A DNA stretch of 64,000 nucleotides from Betaproteobacteria bacterium (GCA_009693235.1 SHXR01000004.1:1-64000); one strand, 5' to 3'; shown: positions 1-9,793, counted from the first letter of the stretch. The notes: generated from the sequence alone by a model not told the origin. Program-made: numbers and translations.

Positions 1-147
1 GCATGAAGCCGGCCGAAGATCACGCGTGTGCTGCAAGGCCGCTGCGGGCTACGCCCTTCGCGACCTTGCGGCACACGAAGAACCGATTCACCAAAAAGCG
101 GACAACCTATTTGTTACCAAACCGGACAGATCTATTTACTCCCGACA
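1..147. mobile_element. Possible IS21-like element end (terminal repeats only)
   Basis: Two imperfect direct repeats of about 20 bases lie at 96-115 and 120-140 (both read roughly AANCGGACA..CTATTT), and the stretch stops at CCCGACA (141-147). Several short repeats next to a terminus ending in CA are typical of IS21-family elements. No transposase reading frame is visible in the bases available, so this would be only the outer tip of an element lying mostly to the left of the window. The rest, up to the first gene at 241, holds nothing else I can support. This is pattern recognition, not a match to a named element. Confidence 0.28.
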
Positions 148-240
148 CGCCCCCCCCCGGTCGACCATCGATGATCGGACGCAAATCTTTGCGTTGATGC
201 CACTTTTGCGGTGAAATGGCCCTCTCCATAAGGACCCAGA

Positions 241-1797
241 ATGATCCTTGGCGATTTCTACGAGCGCAACGCGCTCTTCTATCCCAACCATCCGGCGATC
301 CGCTATCAGGGGCGCACGATTACCCATCGCGAGGTCTTGCAGCGTTCTTGCCGACTCGCCAATGGCCTGCTTGATCGAGGTATCCGCCCAGGTGATCGAG
401 TGGCTATCCTCGCGCAGAATTGCCCCGAATACCTCGAAACCTACGGCGCCTGTGAACTGGCCGGCCTCATCACCGTGGGCATCAACTACCGGCTGGCCCC
501 GCCTGAGCAGGCGACGATCCTGCGCGATTGCGAACCGACGGCGTTACTGATTGAGCGCCAGTATGCCGATCGCCTACCGGTGCTGCGCGCGGCCATGCCA
601 AAGAACGTGCGGCTGCTATGCATCGATGGCTCGATCGAAGGCATCGATCGCTATGACGCGGCCCTTGCTAAGGCAAGCGAGACGCGCCCGGTGACCCGCC
701 CCACCGAACACGACACGGCTTTCATGATCTACACGAGCGGCACCACCGGCAAGCCAAAGGGGGTCATGTTGTCGCATGCGGGGCAGATCGAACTCTATCG
801 AACCATCTCGGCCAGCCTTGGCGCGATGCAGACCGATCGCAAGCTCATCGTGATGCCCTACTATCACATTGGCGCCAAGATCGAGCAGATGAACTACACG
901 CTGGTGGGCGGCACGATCATCTTGCATCGGGCGTTCGATGCCCAAGCGGTGCTGGAAAGCATGGCATGCGAACGCGCGACCGCCGCGCACCTCGCGCCCA
1001 CCATGATTCAAGCCATGCTCGAAGTTCCGGGCTGCAATCGCTACGATCTGGCCGCTCTCCATACGATCTGTTATGCCTCGGCACCGATGTCGGTGGCGCT
1101 GTGCAGGCAGGCCATTGCGACGTTTGGGCCAATCTTTGCGCAGGTCTATGGATTGAGCGAATCAGCAACGGCTACGATCCTGCAGAAGCATCAACATGCC
1201 CTCGACGGTCCATCCGAGCAAGTAAAGCGCCTCGCCTCAGCGGGACAAGCGATGATCGGCAATGAGCTTCGCATCGTCGCCCCCGATGGCAGTGATTGCG
1301 CGGCGGGTGAGGTCGGCGAAGTGTGGGGTCGCTCGAAGGCAATGATGCAAGGTTATTGGCGCAATCCGCAAGCAACCGCCGACGCCCTCACTCCCGATGG
1401 CTGGATGCGGATCGGCGATATGGGTTATCTCGACGATGAGGGCTATCTCTACATCGTCGATCGCAAGAAAGACATGATCATCTCGGGCGGTGAGAACATC
1501 TATTCGCGTGAAGTAGAGGAAGCGCTGATGATGCATCCGGCGATTCTCGAGGCAGCCGTCATCGGCATACCAGACGAGAAATGGGGCGAATCGGTGAAGG
1601 CGTTTGTCGCTTGCAAGCCCGGCGCCACGACGACCGAAGCGGCCTTGATAGAACACTGCCGCGCGACTATCGCGAGCTATAAGAAACCGCGTACAGTGGA
1701 ATTCGTGCTCGCGCTACCCCGCATGTCGAGCACCAATAAAGTCGATAAGAAGCAACTTCGCGAACCATACTGGGCGGGACGGAAGCGGCAGGTGTAA
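241..1797 (+). CDS. AMP-dependent acyl-CoA synthetase/ligase
   Basis: 518-residue member of the ANL superfamily, which activates a carboxylic acid with ATP and couples it to coenzyme A in the cytoplasm. The P-loop-like A3 motif YTSGTTGKPKGVMLSH is at about residues 163-178, the A5-like YGLSESAT at about 303-310, the A7/A8 region GDMGYLDDEGYLYIVDRKKDMI in the C-terminal third, and the A10 lysine in STNKVDKKQL near the end. An AAGGA sequence lies about 9 bases before the ATG. It heads a plus-strand run with a Bug receptor, a hydroxycinnamoyl-CoA hydratase-lyase-like enzyme, a cupin and a class II aldolase-like gene. That neighbourhood suggests an aromatic substrate such as a hydroxycinnamate, but this is inference and the ligase alone does not show its substrate. 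Confidence 0.9.
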   Translation: MILGDFYERNALFYPNHPAIRYQGRTITHREVLQRSCRLANGLLDRGIRPGDRVAILAQNCPEYLETYGACELAGLITVGINYRLAPPEQATILRDCEPTALLIERQYADRLPVLRAAMPKNVRLLCIDGSIEGIDRYDAALAKASETRPVTRPTEHDTAFMIYTSGTTGKPKGVMLSHAGQIELYRTISASLGAMQTDRKLIVMPYYHIGAKIEQMNYTLVGGTIILHRAFDAQAVLESMACERATAAHLAPTMIQAMLEVPGCNRYDLAALHTICYASAPMSVALCRQAIATFGPIFAQVYGLSESATATILQKHQHALDGPSEQVKRLASAGQAMIGNELRIVAPDGSDCAAGEVGEVWGRSKAMMQGYWRNPQATADALTPDGWMRIGDMGYLDDEGYLYIVDRKKDMIISGGENIYSREVEEALMMHPAILEAAVIGIPDEKWGESVKAFVACKPGATTTEAALIEHCRATIASYKKPRTVEFVLALPRMSSTNKVDKKQLREPYWAGRKRQV

Positions 1798-1849
1798 GTT
1801 CAGTCGGCGCAGTGGATAAAAGGCGCCAGTTCAACAAAGGAGACCGGTA

Positions 1850-2833
1850 ATGCAACGACAACTGATTGGTGCTGTCCTCGCGGCGGCATGCTTTGCACTG
1901 ATAACCATGCCGGGCATCTCGCATGCGCAAGCCTTCCCCGCCAAACCGGTTCGCCTGATCGTTCCCTACCCGGCCGGCGGCTTGACCGATGTACTGAGCC
2001 GCGCCATCGCCGCCGAGATCGGCAAAACCTGGGGCCAGCAGTTGCTGGTGGAAAATCGACCCGGCGCCAATGGCATTATCGCGGCCGAGCTCGCGGCGAA
2101 ATCCGCACCGGACGGCTACACCATCATGATGGTCGACAAGACGACCATCGCACTCAATCCGGCGCTCTATACGAAACTCCCCTACGATCCGGCGCGCGAC
2201 CTCATAGCGATCATCAACATGACCGCTTCAAACAGTGTGCTGGTTGCACATCCCGCCTTTCCTGCTAATACGTTGCAAGAGCTGATCGCACTTGCGCGGG
2301 CCAAACCAGGCGAAGTGAACTACGGTACGTTTGGCCTCGGCAGCATCGTGCATGTCGACACCGAAGCGCTCAGCGCGCATGCGAACATCAAGCTCAATCA
2401 CATTCCCTACAAAGGCGTGGCGGAAGTGATGCCGGCGGTTGCTGGCGGTCAGGTGCACATCGCGTTGGCGGGCATCCCGCCGACGCTAGGACTCATTCGG
2501 CAAGGCAAGATCAAAGCGATTGCTTTGGCCGGACCACGACGATCAAATGTGCTGCCAGACGTGCCCACCTTCGCCGAAGCAGGGGTGAGCGGCATCGAGT
2601 CGCGCTCGTGGTTCGGACTGGTCGCACCCACCGGTGTGCCGCGCGCCAATATCGATAAGCTGGCCGGCGATATCGGCAGGATCATCAGCGCCCAGGAATT
2701 TCAGGACAAGTACATCAATGGGGTCGGCATGGAACTCCTCAACCAACCGCCCGATGTCTTCGCCGAACTGATGAAAGCCGATCGCGCCTATTATGCGGCG
2801 CTGATAAAAACGATGAACCTCAAGCTCGATTAA
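1850..2833 (+). CDS. Bug/TctC-family tripartite tricarboxylate transporter receptor
   Basis: 327 residues with a Sec signal peptide ending near ISHAQA (about residue 27), then the family start FPAKPVRLIVPYPAGGLTD. Bug proteins are periplasmic binding proteins that hold small carboxylates or related solutes, classically for a TctAB permease. Later family marks are NRPGANG, the SAPDGYT segment and the middle HIPYKG. A clear AAAGGAG lies 8 bases before the ATG. It sits 52 bases after the acyl-CoA ligase and just before the enoyl-CoA hydratase-like gene, so it probably supplies the acid those enzymes process. No TctA or TctB gene is nearby. Ligand unknown. Confidence 0.9.
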   Translation: MQRQLIGAVLAAACFALITMPGISHAQAFPAKPVRLIVPYPAGGLTDVLSRAIAAEIGKTWGQQLLVENRPGANGIIAAELAAKSAPDGYTIMMVDKTTIALNPALYTKLPYDPARDLIAIINMTASNSVLVAHPAFPANTLQELIALARAKPGEVNYGTFGLGSIVHVDTEALSAHANIKLNHIPYKGVAEVMPAVAGGQVHIALAGIPPTLGLIRQGKIKAIALAGPRRSNVLPDVPTFAEAGVSGIESRSWFGLVAPTGVPRANIDKLAGDIGRIISAQEFQDKYINGVGMELLNQPPDVFAELMKADRAYYAALIKTMNLKLD

Positions 2834-2861
2834 CTTTTTCTGCCGGCCAATGGAACCTACG

Positions 2862-3680
2862 ATGAATTACGAAACATTGAAAATTGAATTCAAAGACAGC
2901 ATCGCGACCGTAACGCTTAATCGCCCGGCCAAGCGCAACGCGATGAATCCGCAAATGCATCGCGACATGACCCACGCCCTTGAAGAGTTGCGCTACGACG
3001 AGCGCGCCGCAGTGATTGTTTTCACCGGCGCGGGCACCAGTTTCTGCGGCGGCATGGACCTGAAAGAATTTTTCTTCGAATCGAAGGGCACGCCCGAGTA
3101 CGATCGGATTGGCCGCATGGCGGTCGAATGGCGCGGCCGCACGCTGAGACAATTCCCGAAACCGACGATCGCGATGATCAATGGGTTTTGCTTTGGTGGC
3201 GCCTTCTCGTTTGTCGAAGGGTGCGACCTTGCCTTTGCAGCCGATGAGGCCACGTTCGGGCTTTCTGAAATAAACTTCAAGCTGTTTCCGGGCGGTGGCG
3301 TCAGCAAGGCCCTAGCCAACCTGTTTCGTCCGCGCGATGCTCTCTTCTACGGTATGACCGGCCGCAAATTCGACGGCAAAACCGCGACCACCATGGGATT
3401 CGTCAACGCATCGTTCCCGCTCGCCCAACTCGAAATGGAAACGATGACCATCGCCAAGGAAATCGCCGCCAAGGATCCGCATGCCTTGCGTGCCACCAAG
3501 GAGGCCTACCGGTTCAGCCTGGAAATGAGCTGGGATGCCGCGATCAGCTACGCCTTTGCCAAGGAGAACGACATCACCTTGCAGCAGAAAGGCGCCTGGA
3601 TCGACGAAGGCATCGGCGACTTTCTGAAAGGCGAGTTCAAGCCGGGTTTGGAAAGCCACGGCGCGAAGAAGAAGAAATAG
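2862..3680 (+). CDS. Enoyl-CoA hydratase/isomerase family, hydroxycinnamoyl-CoA hydratase-lyase-like
   Basis: 272-residue crotonase-fold protein. Oxyanion-hole segments are CGGMDLKEFF (about residues 62-71) and NGFCFGGAFS (108-117). FGLSEIN (132-138) carries a glutamate (E136) at the place of the catalytic Glu of p-hydroxycinnamoyl-CoA hydratase-lyase, the enzyme turning feruloyl-CoA into vanillin and acetyl-CoA. The overall line (RPAKRNAM, GMDLKE, PTIAMINGFCFGG, TFGLSEIN) follows that family closely, including its length of about 275. I chose the second ATG: GGA lies 8 bases upstream and the start matches relatives; the ATG at 2850 is the alternative. With the upstream CoA ligase it could form a hydroxycinnamate side-chain cleavage pair, but ordinary hydratase activity cannot be excluded. 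Confidence 0.82.
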   Translation: MNYETLKIEFKDSIATVTLNRPAKRNAMNPQMHRDMTHALEELRYDERAAVIVFTGAGTSFCGGMDLKEFFFESKGTPEYDRIGRMAVEWRGRTLRQFPKPTIAMINGFCFGGAFSFVEGCDLAFAADEATFGLSEINFKLFPGGGVSKALANLFRPRDALFYGMTGRKFDGKTATTMGFVNASFPLAQLEMETMTIAKEIAAKDPHALRATKEAYRFSLEMSWDAAISYAFAKENDITLQQKGAWIDEGIGDFLKGEFKPGLESHGAKKKK

Positions 3681-3689
3681 GGGGTTGAC

Positions 3690-4169
3690 ATGGCACTCAA
3701 CGTAAGACGACTCATCACCGGACATGACAAGAACGGCAAGGCCATAGTCAAGATCGACGAGATTGCCACGCATGTCAGAGAAGGACGGCCCGGCGCACTG
3801 GCGGTCAATGTTTGGACAACCAATACGAGCCCGGCCAACAACTCGACTGAGGAAGACGCCGGCAAAGTCAATGTCGGCACCACGATGCCAAACGGCACCG
3901 TGTTTCGCATGATTGAATTCAAGCCGGGCGTCACACCGCGCATGCACCGCACCGATTCGATCGACTACATCGTCGTGATGAAAGGCGAGATCGATATGCA
4001 ACTGGATGACGGCGTCGAGGTGCATATCAAGGAAGGTGATCTGATGGTGCAGCGGGGCACCATCCACAATTGGATCAACCGCGGGACCGAGTCCTGTTTT
4101 CTTGCGGTCATTCTGGTGCACGCCGATCCGGCGGTCGCGGGCGGAAAGGTGTTGCCGGCGCACGGCTAA
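3690..4169 (+). CDS. Cupin domain protein
   Basis: 159-residue single-domain cupin. The metal-binding core is visible from MHRTDSIDYIVVMKGEID (about residues 88-105) through the second cupin motif GDLMVQRGTIHNW (about 118-130), with histidines in the expected places. It starts 9 bases after the hydratase stop, with a purine-rich AGGGGG before the ATG, so it is almost certainly co-transcribed with the preceding genes and followed by the class II aldolase-like gene. Small cupins like this accompany aromatic and organic-acid catabolic genes and may be dioxygenases, isomerases or ligand-binding accessory proteins. No specific function can be given. Confidence 0.85.
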   Translation: MALNVRRLITGHDKNGKAIVKIDEIATHVREGRPGALAVNVWTTNTSPANNSTEEDAGKVNVGTTMPNGTVFRMIEFKPGVTPRMHRTDSIDYIVVMKGEIDMQLDDGVEVHIKEGDLMVQRGTIHNWINRGTESCFLAVILVHADPAVAGGKVLPAHG

Positions 4170-4209
4170 GCCCGATTAATCCCTTCAATCCCTTCAATTA
4201 AGAATCAAC

Positions 4210-4926
4210 ATGAGTACTTTGGATGATGCAATTCGCAATTTGGTGATCGCCAATCGCATCCTCGCCCATGAGGGTATCCTCGATGCGTACGGTCACATCA
4301 GCATGCGCCACCCAACCGACCCGAACCGCTATCTGTTGTCGCGATCACGAAGCCCCGAACTCGTCGAGGCGAGCGACATCATCGAATTCACGATGGACGG
4401 AAAGCCGGTATCGGCCGACACGCGCCCGCCCTATCTCGAACGCTTCATCCACGGCAGCATCTACTAGGTGCGCCGCGAGATCAACTCGGTGGTGCACAGC
4501 CATGCGGATGAAGTCGTACCGTTCAGCATTTCAAAAGCCACCAAGCTGCGACCGGTGTGGCATGCAGCGGGCCGTTGTGGTTACGAGATTCCGGTCTGGG
4601 ACATCGCCGATAAATTCGGCGACACCAATCTGTTGGTGCAAAACGGCGAGCAAGGCGATGATCTGGCGCAAAAGCTCGGCAGCAACCGCGTCGTCCTGAT
4701 GCGTGGACACGGTTTCGCGGTGGCGGGCGAATCACTGATCGACGCGCCGTGGATGTCCGTCTACCTGCCCCACAACGCGCGGATGTATATGGACGCCCTC
4801 AAATTGGGCGAAGCGAAAATCCTATCGCCGGGCGAAATCGTCGAGTTTCAGAAAATACAGTCCAACTCACCGGCGATGCAGCGCGCTTGGGAGTATTGGG
4901 CCAGGCGGGCGGGATGCGAGACCTGA
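4210..4926 (+). pseudogene. Class II aldolase/adducin-family protein with in-frame TAG
   Basis: A 238-codon frame is interrupted by a single TAG at 4465-4467; both sides stay in the same frame. The N-terminal part holds AYGHISMRHP and SRSRSPELV; the part after the stop holds the metal-binding VVHSHADEVVPF and a later MRGHGFAVAG histidine. These are the zinc-site histidines of class II aldolases and related decarboxylases, the family that includes dihydroxyphthalate decarboxylases of the PhtC type. The stop falls in HGSIY-stop-VRREINSV, where relatives have a non-conserved residue, so CAG-to-TAG (Gln) is the simplest origin. A GTG follows the stop directly but has no ribosome-binding site. Unless TAG is suppressed or the base call is wrong, no full-length enzyme is made. 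Confidence 0.8.
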
Positions 4927-4941
4927 ATCGAGAAACGGGAA

Positions 4942-4998
4942 GCGGGAAAAGTGAAAGGTGAAACGCTCCTTCAGCCTTCACTTCTTTAATTTTCCCGC
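4942..4998. terminator. Stem-loop between convergent aldolase-like gene and msrA
   Basis: GCGGGAAAA (4942-4950) pairs with TTTTCCCGC (4990-4998), with further imperfect pairing of the inner AAGTGAA and TTCACTT stretches. The hairpin lies between the stops of two convergent genes and overlaps the last codons of msrA, where a bidirectional terminator would be expected. The inner GTGAAAGGTG motif recurs in the inverted repeat at 19455-19530, so it may instead belong to a dispersed repeat. Confidence 0.4.
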
Positions 4999-5544
4999 AA
5001 ACCCCTGTCTGAACTTCTGCAGCTTCGGTGCCACCACGAACATGCAGTACGGCTGCCCGGTATTGCGCTCGAAGTATTCCTGGTGGTAGTTCTCAGCCTC
5101 GTAGAAAATTTTCGCGGCCGATACCTCGGTGACGATCGGATCGCGGAACACTTTGTCGGTGCGCAGCTCTTCGATCATGGCGCGCGCCTCCGCCAATTGC
5201 TCGGGGCTGTGGTAGAAGATCGCTGAACGGTACTGCGTACCAGAATCGTTGCCCTGGCGGTTGAGTGTTGTGGGGTCGTGGATCGAAAAAAACACCTCCA
5301 GAATGTCCCGAAATGAGGCAATCTTGGGGTCGAACGTCACCCGCACAACTTCAGCATGCCCCGTATCCCCTGAGCAGACGGCTTCGTAGGTTGGATTGAC
5401 GATGCGTCCGCCCATATAGCCGGATTCGACCGCCTCGACCCCTTGCATCTGGTCGTAGACGGCCTCCAGGCACCAGAAACACCCGCCGCCTAGCGTTGCC
5501 ACGTCTTTTCCTGCCGGAATTTGATCTGGTGCAATGGTTTTCAT
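4978..5544 (-). CDS. msrA: Peptide-methionine (S)-S-oxide reductase MsrA
   Basis: 188 residues. MsrA reduces the S-epimer of methionine sulfoxide in proteins. The catalytic motif GGCFWCLEAVYD is near the N-terminus (about residues 20-31), with family motifs GYMGGR, YEAVCSGDTGHAE, RQGNDSGTQYRS and EYFERNTGQPYC in order. Start choice: the frame opens with a GTG at 5556, but the ATG at 5544 has AAGGTG about 9 bases upstream and is preferred. It is transcribed away from the reductase gene at 5752, and the two share a 207-base upstream region that contains a small hairpin (GCCGTCA 5671-5677 with TGACGGC 5682-5688). Confidence 0.95.
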   Translation of the reverse strand: MKTIAPDQIPAGKDVATLGGGCFWCLEAVYDQMQGVEAVESGYMGGRIVNPTYEAVCSGDTGHAEVVRVTFDPKIASFRDILEVFFSIHDPTTLNRQGNDSGTQYRSAIFYHSPEQLAEARAMIEELRTDKVFRDPIVTEVSAAKIFYEAENYHQEYFERNTGQPYCMFVVAPKLQKFRQGFAGKLKK

Positions 5545-5751
5545 TGATCGATTCACCTTATCACAGCCTTGAATGTAATCCAGTTTTCAATAGCGCTTCT
5601 TATGAGCCAGTCAAAGTGATAGCGTTACATTGAATGCTCACGAAAGTATCCCGCAGAATTTGCATTTTCCGCCGTCAGCTTTGACGGCCGTTGACTCCCG
5701 GATTCATCCTCCTGCCATGCCCGGCCCAGACAACCCGTTTTCGCCCAGACC

Positions 5752-8700
5752 ATGAATACGAAATCCACCGACATCACAATTCGCTCCGCGTCCGCTGAAA
5801 CCCTGCCCGATCAGCCAATTTCAGGTGAAGTGCTGCTAGAGAAATACGCTAAGGGGCCGGAACGCTCCATCGAAGATGTGCGCCGGCGCATCGCCAAAGC
5901 GCTCGCCGTGGTCGAGCCGGAAAACCGTCGCGCCCATTGGGAACAAAAATTCTACGAGGCGCAGGTGCAGGGATTTGTCCCGGCGGGTCGAATCGGCTCG
6001 GCCGCCGGCACCACGCTGTCCGCCACGCTGATCAACTGCTTCGTGCAGCCGGTTGGCGATTCGATTACCGAAGTGGTCGATGGTCGTCCCGGCATTTACA
6101 CGGCACTTGCCGAAGCAGCGGAAACAATGCGCCGCGGCGGCGGGGTGGGTTATGATTTTTCATCGATTCGTCCAAGTGGCGCGTTGGTCAAAGGCACGAT
6201 GTCGCGCGCGAGCGGCCCGGTCTCTTACATGCGCGTGTTCGATCGCTCCTGCGAAACGGTGGAATCCGCCGGTGCACGTCGTGGTGCGCAGATGGGCGTG
6301 CTTCGCTGCGATCATCCGGACATCGACGCCTTCATCCACGCCAAAGATAAAGGCGATCTCACCAATTTCAATATTTCGGTGGGCGTAACGGATGAATTCA
6401 TGCAAGCGGTGGAAGCCGACCGCGAGATCGAGCTCGCGCATAAAGCCGAACCCGCCCATGCTGAGAAAGAGGCCGGCGCCTATCTGCGTGACGACGGTCA
6501 ATGGGTCTATCGCAAGGTTCGCGCACGCGACCTGTGGGATCAGATCATGCGCTCCACCTACGATCATGCCGAGCCTGGGATTCTTTTTCTCGATCGCATG
6601 AATCGCGATAACAATCTTTACTACTGCGAGCGGATCGAGGCGACCAACCCGTGCGTCACCGCCGACACCTGGGTAATGACCTCTGCCGGCCCGCAGCAAG
6701 TCGAAGAGCTGATCGGCAAATCGTTCGATGCGATCGTCGATGGCAAAATCTACCCGGTGCTATCCAAAGGTTTTTTTCCTACCGGCCACAAACCCGTTTT
6801 CAAGCTGACGACGCGCGAAGGCTACGCGTTGAAGCTCACCGGCGATCATCAGGTGCTCCGCGTGTGGCACGCAACACGCTACGTACGTAAAACCGAGTGG
6901 GTTGCCGCTGATCAACTCGCTCCGGGCGATACCGTGGTGCTCCATGATCATCGTGCACTGGCCGGCTGGCAAGGAAGCCATACCTTTGACGAAGGCTATT
7001 TGCTCGGACTGCTGATCGGCGATGGCACGCTGAAGGAAGACAAAGCGGTCCTTTCAGTTTGGGATACGACGGCCCGCATGGTCGGAAATGGCGACGTGGT
7101 CCACGCGCGCGGCGTTCGCGGCATCATGGAGGCCGCCCTGGTTTCCATGCGCACACTCGGTCATCGCAGCGACTTCACCGGCTGGCAGGCGCCCATCGCC
7201 GGTCGCAATGAGCGTCGTATGGCAAGCACCGCACTGCGCGATTTAGCCAATGCATTGGGCCTTACAGCGGGTCACAAGACGATTACGCCCGCCATCGAGA
7301 AAACCTCCTCGGATTGTTATCGCGGGTTGCTGCGCGGACTGTTCGATGCCGATGGATCGGCGCAAGGCACCCAAGCAAAGGGCGTGTCGGTCCGGCTATC
7401 GCAGGCCGACCTAGGCCTCTTAGAGGCGGTCCAACGAATGCTGCTCCGCCTTGGCATTCATTCCACGCTCTACGGCAATCGCCGCCCGCCTGGCTTGCGC
7501 GCCCTGCTGGATGGTCGCGGCGGCAAACGCGAGTTTGCCGTCAAAGGAATGCATGATCTCGTGGTAAGTGACGAAAATCTCGCGCGGTTCGCCGATGTCA
7601 TCGGCTTTGCCGATACCGACAAGCAAGACCGGCTCGATGTCGTGCTGGAATCCTATCGCCGGGCGATGAATCAATCGCGGTTCGTTGCGACGGTTGCATC
7701 GTTCAAGCCAGTCGGCATGGCAGATGTTTTCGATGTCACCGTCGATGATGTCCACGCCTTCGATGCCAACGGGCTCTATGTGCACAATTGCGCCGAACAG
7801 CCCCTGCCCCCTTACGGCTGCTGCTGCCTCGGTTCCATCAATCTGACCCATTTCGTCAAGTCGCCTTTTACCGAGACCGCGGAATTCGATTTCAACGCCT
7901 TCGGCAAAGTGGTCGAAACGTCGGTACGCATGTTGGACAATGTATTGGATGCCACGAAGTGGCCGCTCGAACAGCAGCGTGAAGAAGCCGCCGCCAAGCG
8001 TCGCGTCGGCCTTGGCTTCACCGGATTAGGCGATGCACTCATCATGCTTTGCCTGCGTTACGACGCAGAAGAAGCCCGCGTCATGGCCGCACGCATCTCA
8101 GAAGTCATGCGTGATCGTTCATACGTTGCATCGGCCGATCTCGCCCGCGAACGTGGTGCGTTCCCCCTCTTCAATGCAGATCTCTATCTTTCGGGCGGCA
8201 ATTTCGCATCACGCTTGCCGGCTGAAGTGAAGCAGAAGATCCGTACGCAGGGCCTGCGCAATTCGCATCTGCTCTCGATCGCGCCCACCGGCACCATCAG
8301 CCTCGCCTTTGCCGACAATGCATCGAACGGCATCGAACCGCCTTTCTCATGGACCTACACGCGTCGCAAGCGCGTGGGCGATGGCACCTTCAAGGAACAC
8401 GCCGTCGAAGACTACGCATGGCGCCTCTACAAGCACGTCGGCGGCGATACCAAGAACCTCCCACCCCATTTCGTGACGGCGCTGGAACTCTCGGCGCAAG
8501 CGCACAAAGACATGGTCGCGGCGGTGGCGCCCTTCATCGACACCAGCATTTCGAAGACCGTGAACGTCCCAGAAGATTATCCGTATGCGGAGTTCGAAGA
8601 CCTCTATATGAGCGCCTGGAAAGCGGGTCTGAAGGGTCTTGCCACCTACCGCCCCAACAAGGTGCTGGGTTCGGTGCTGAGTGTCGAGCCGGACAAAAAA

Positions 8701-9789
8701 GTCGAAGCCGAACGCCAGCGCCAGCCGCAGGATGTCTTCATCAACGAAGCGAATCGGCGGCTGTCGATCAAATCATTGCCCGCACCGGTGCTCGCGTCAT
8801 TGCGCTGGCCCGGTCGCCCAGACCTCACCGACGGCAATCTCGCCTGGACGTACATGCTCGCGCATCCGGGCGGTGAGTTCGCGCTGTTCGTGGGACATCT
8901 CGAACAAGCGCCCGATGCGATCGGACCGAGCGGCAAGCCCTTCCCATTCGAAGTGTGGGTGAATGGCGCGGAACAACCACGCGGTTTGGGTGCGGTAGCG
9001 AAGACGCTATCGATGGACATGCGCGCCAATGATCGCGCGTGGTTAAAACTCAAGCTCGATGTACTCGCACGCACCGTCGGCGATCAACCCTTTGACATGC
9101 CATTCCCGCCGCATGGTGAGAAACGCACGGTCCCCGGCATCGTTGCGGGCGTCGCGCAGCTCATTCGGTATCGCTGCGATCGGCTTGGCGCCTTCGAGGA
9201 AACCGGCACGACACCGGTGATGGACACGATGTTCAGCGTCAATGAACCCAAAACCGGCACCGATGGCACGTTGTCGTGGACAGTCGATATTCAGAATCCG
9301 GCAAGTGGTGAAGACTTCGTGCTCGGCCTGAAGGAAATCACGCTGCCGGGTGGCGTTACGCGCCCGTATTCGATGTGGCTATCCGGCCACTATCCGCGCG
9401 CGTTGGATGGCCTGTGCAAGATTCTGTCACTCGATATGCGTGTGATGGATCCGGCCTGGATCGGTATGAAGCTGCGCAAGCTGCTCAACTATTCCGAACC
9501 GCTCGGCGATTTCATGGCGTTTGTACCGGGTGAACGGCGGCAGCAGAATTGGCCATCCACCGTCGCGTATCTCGCGCAGCTCATCATCCATCGCTACGCC
9601 ATGTTGGGCGTGTTGGACGAAGAAGGTTTGCCCACCCGTGAAATGGGCATCCTCGAAGCCCCGCGTACGTCAAACGAGCCGAAAATCATGCAAGGAGGGC
9701 TTTGCAACGAGTGCGGCAATTACTCCGTCATCAAGAAAGACGGTTGCGATTTCTGCACCGCATGCGGGGCGGTCGGAACCTGCGGATAG
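5752..9789 (+). CDS. nrdJ: Adenosylcobalamin-dependent (class II) ribonucleotide reductase with intein
   Basis: 1345-residue precursor; after intein removal the mature enzyme would be about 966 residues. It makes deoxyribonucleotides with a B12-generated thiyl radical and so works with or without oxygen. Visible: [10 protein letters not shown], the first redox cysteine in LINCF (C96), [11 protein letters not shown], and [21 protein letters not shown] split by the intein, where C680 is the thiyl-radical cysteine. Later come [11 protein letters not shown] and [12 protein letters not shown]. The C-terminus carries two similar segments (about residues 1005-1110 and 1168-1275, TSCPD-like, each with LSMDM or LSLDM) and a cysteine-rich tail (from C1318, [13 protein letters not shown]), probably the thiol relay or a metal site. 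No ATP-cone is apparent. I saw no clear cobalamin riboswitch upstream. Confidence 0.95.
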   Translation: MNTKSTDITIRSASAETLPDQPISGEVLLEKYAKGPERSIEDVRRRIAKALAVVEPENRRAHWEQKFYEAQVQGFVPAGRIGSAAGTTLSATLINCFVQPVGDSITEVVDGRPGIYTALAEAAETMRRGGGVGYDFSSIRPSGALVKGTMSRASGPVSYMRVFDRSCETVESAGARRGAQMGVLRCDHPDIDAFIHAKDKGDLTNFNISVGVTDEFMQAVEADREIELAHKAEPAHAEKEAGAYLRDDGQWVYRKVRARDLWDQIMRSTYDHAEPGILFLDRMNRDNNLYYCERIEATNPCVTADTWVMTSAGPQQVEELIGKSFDAIVDGKIYPVLSKGFFPTGHKPVFKLTTREGYALKLTGDHQVLRVWHATRYVRKTEWVAADQLAPGDTVVLHDHRALAGWQGSHTFDEGYLLGLLIGDGTLKEDKAVLSVWDTTARMVGNGDVVHARGVRGIMEAALVSMRTLGHRSDFTGWQAPIAGRNERRMASTALRDLANALGLTAGHKTITPAIEKTSSDCYRGLLRGLFDADGSAQGTQAKGVSVRLSQADLGLLEAVQRMLLRLGIHSTLYGNRRPPGLRALLDGRGGKREFAVKGMHDLVVSDENLARFADVIGFADTDKQDRLDVVLESYRRAMNQSRFVATVASFKPVGMADVFDVTVDDVHAFDANGLYVHNCAEQPLPPYGCCCLGSINLTHFVKSPFTETAEFDFNAFGKVVETSVRMLDNVLDATKWPLEQQREEAAAKRRVGLGFTGLGDALIMLCLRYDAEEARVMAARISEVMRDRSYVASADLARERGAFPLFNADLYLSGGNFASRLPAEVKQKIRTQGLRNSHLLSIAPTGTISLAFADNASNGIEPPFSWTYTRRKRVGDGTFKEHAVEDYAWRLYKHVGGDTKNLPPHFVTALELSAQAHKDMVAAVAPFIDTSISKTVNVPEDYPYAEFEDLYMSAWKAGLKGLATYRPNKVLGSVLSVEPDKKVEAERQRQPQDVFINEANRRLSIKSLPAPVLASLRWPGRPDLTDGNLAWTYMLAHPGGEFALFVGHLEQAPDAIGPSGKPFPFEVWVNGAEQPRGLGAVAKTLSMDMRANDRAWLKLKLDVLARTVGDQPFDMPFPPHGEKRTVPGIVAGVAQLIRYRCDRLGAFEETGTTPVMDTMFSVNEPKTGTDGTLSWTVDIQNPASGEDFVLGLKEITLPGGVTRPYSMWLSGHYPRALDGLCKILSLDMRVMDPAWIGMKLRKLLNYSEPLGDFMAFVPGERRQQNWPSTVAYLAQLIIHRYAMLGVLDEEGLPTREMGILEAPRTSNEPKIMQGGLCNECGNYSVIKKDGCDFCTACGAVGTCG
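6652..7788 (+). other. LAGLIDADG intein inside NrdJ
   Basis: 379 residues (precursor 301-679), a self-splicing protein insert with a homing-endonuclease domain. It starts with Cys301 in NP-CVTADTW (block A). Block B has T363-G-D-H366. The two LAGLIDADG helices are [11 protein letters not shown] (415-425) and [11 protein letters not shown] (525-535), each keeping its acidic residue, so the endonuclease may be active. The end [18 protein letters not shown] (blocks F and G) gives the terminal His-Asn, followed by Cys680 as the +1 nucleophile. All splicing residues are present. The +1 cysteine is also the enzyme's radical cysteine, so the reductase is inactive until splicing. Confidence 0.95.
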
Positions 9790-9793
9790 ACAT

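Noticed and set aside
3-214. Short frames at the left edge as genes
   Set aside because: They lack ribosome-binding sites and similarity, and overlap the repeat-rich end of a possible element.
5557-5751. Cobalamin riboswitch upstream of nrdJ
   Set aside because: No B12-box-like sequence was found; only a small 7-bp hairpin is visible.
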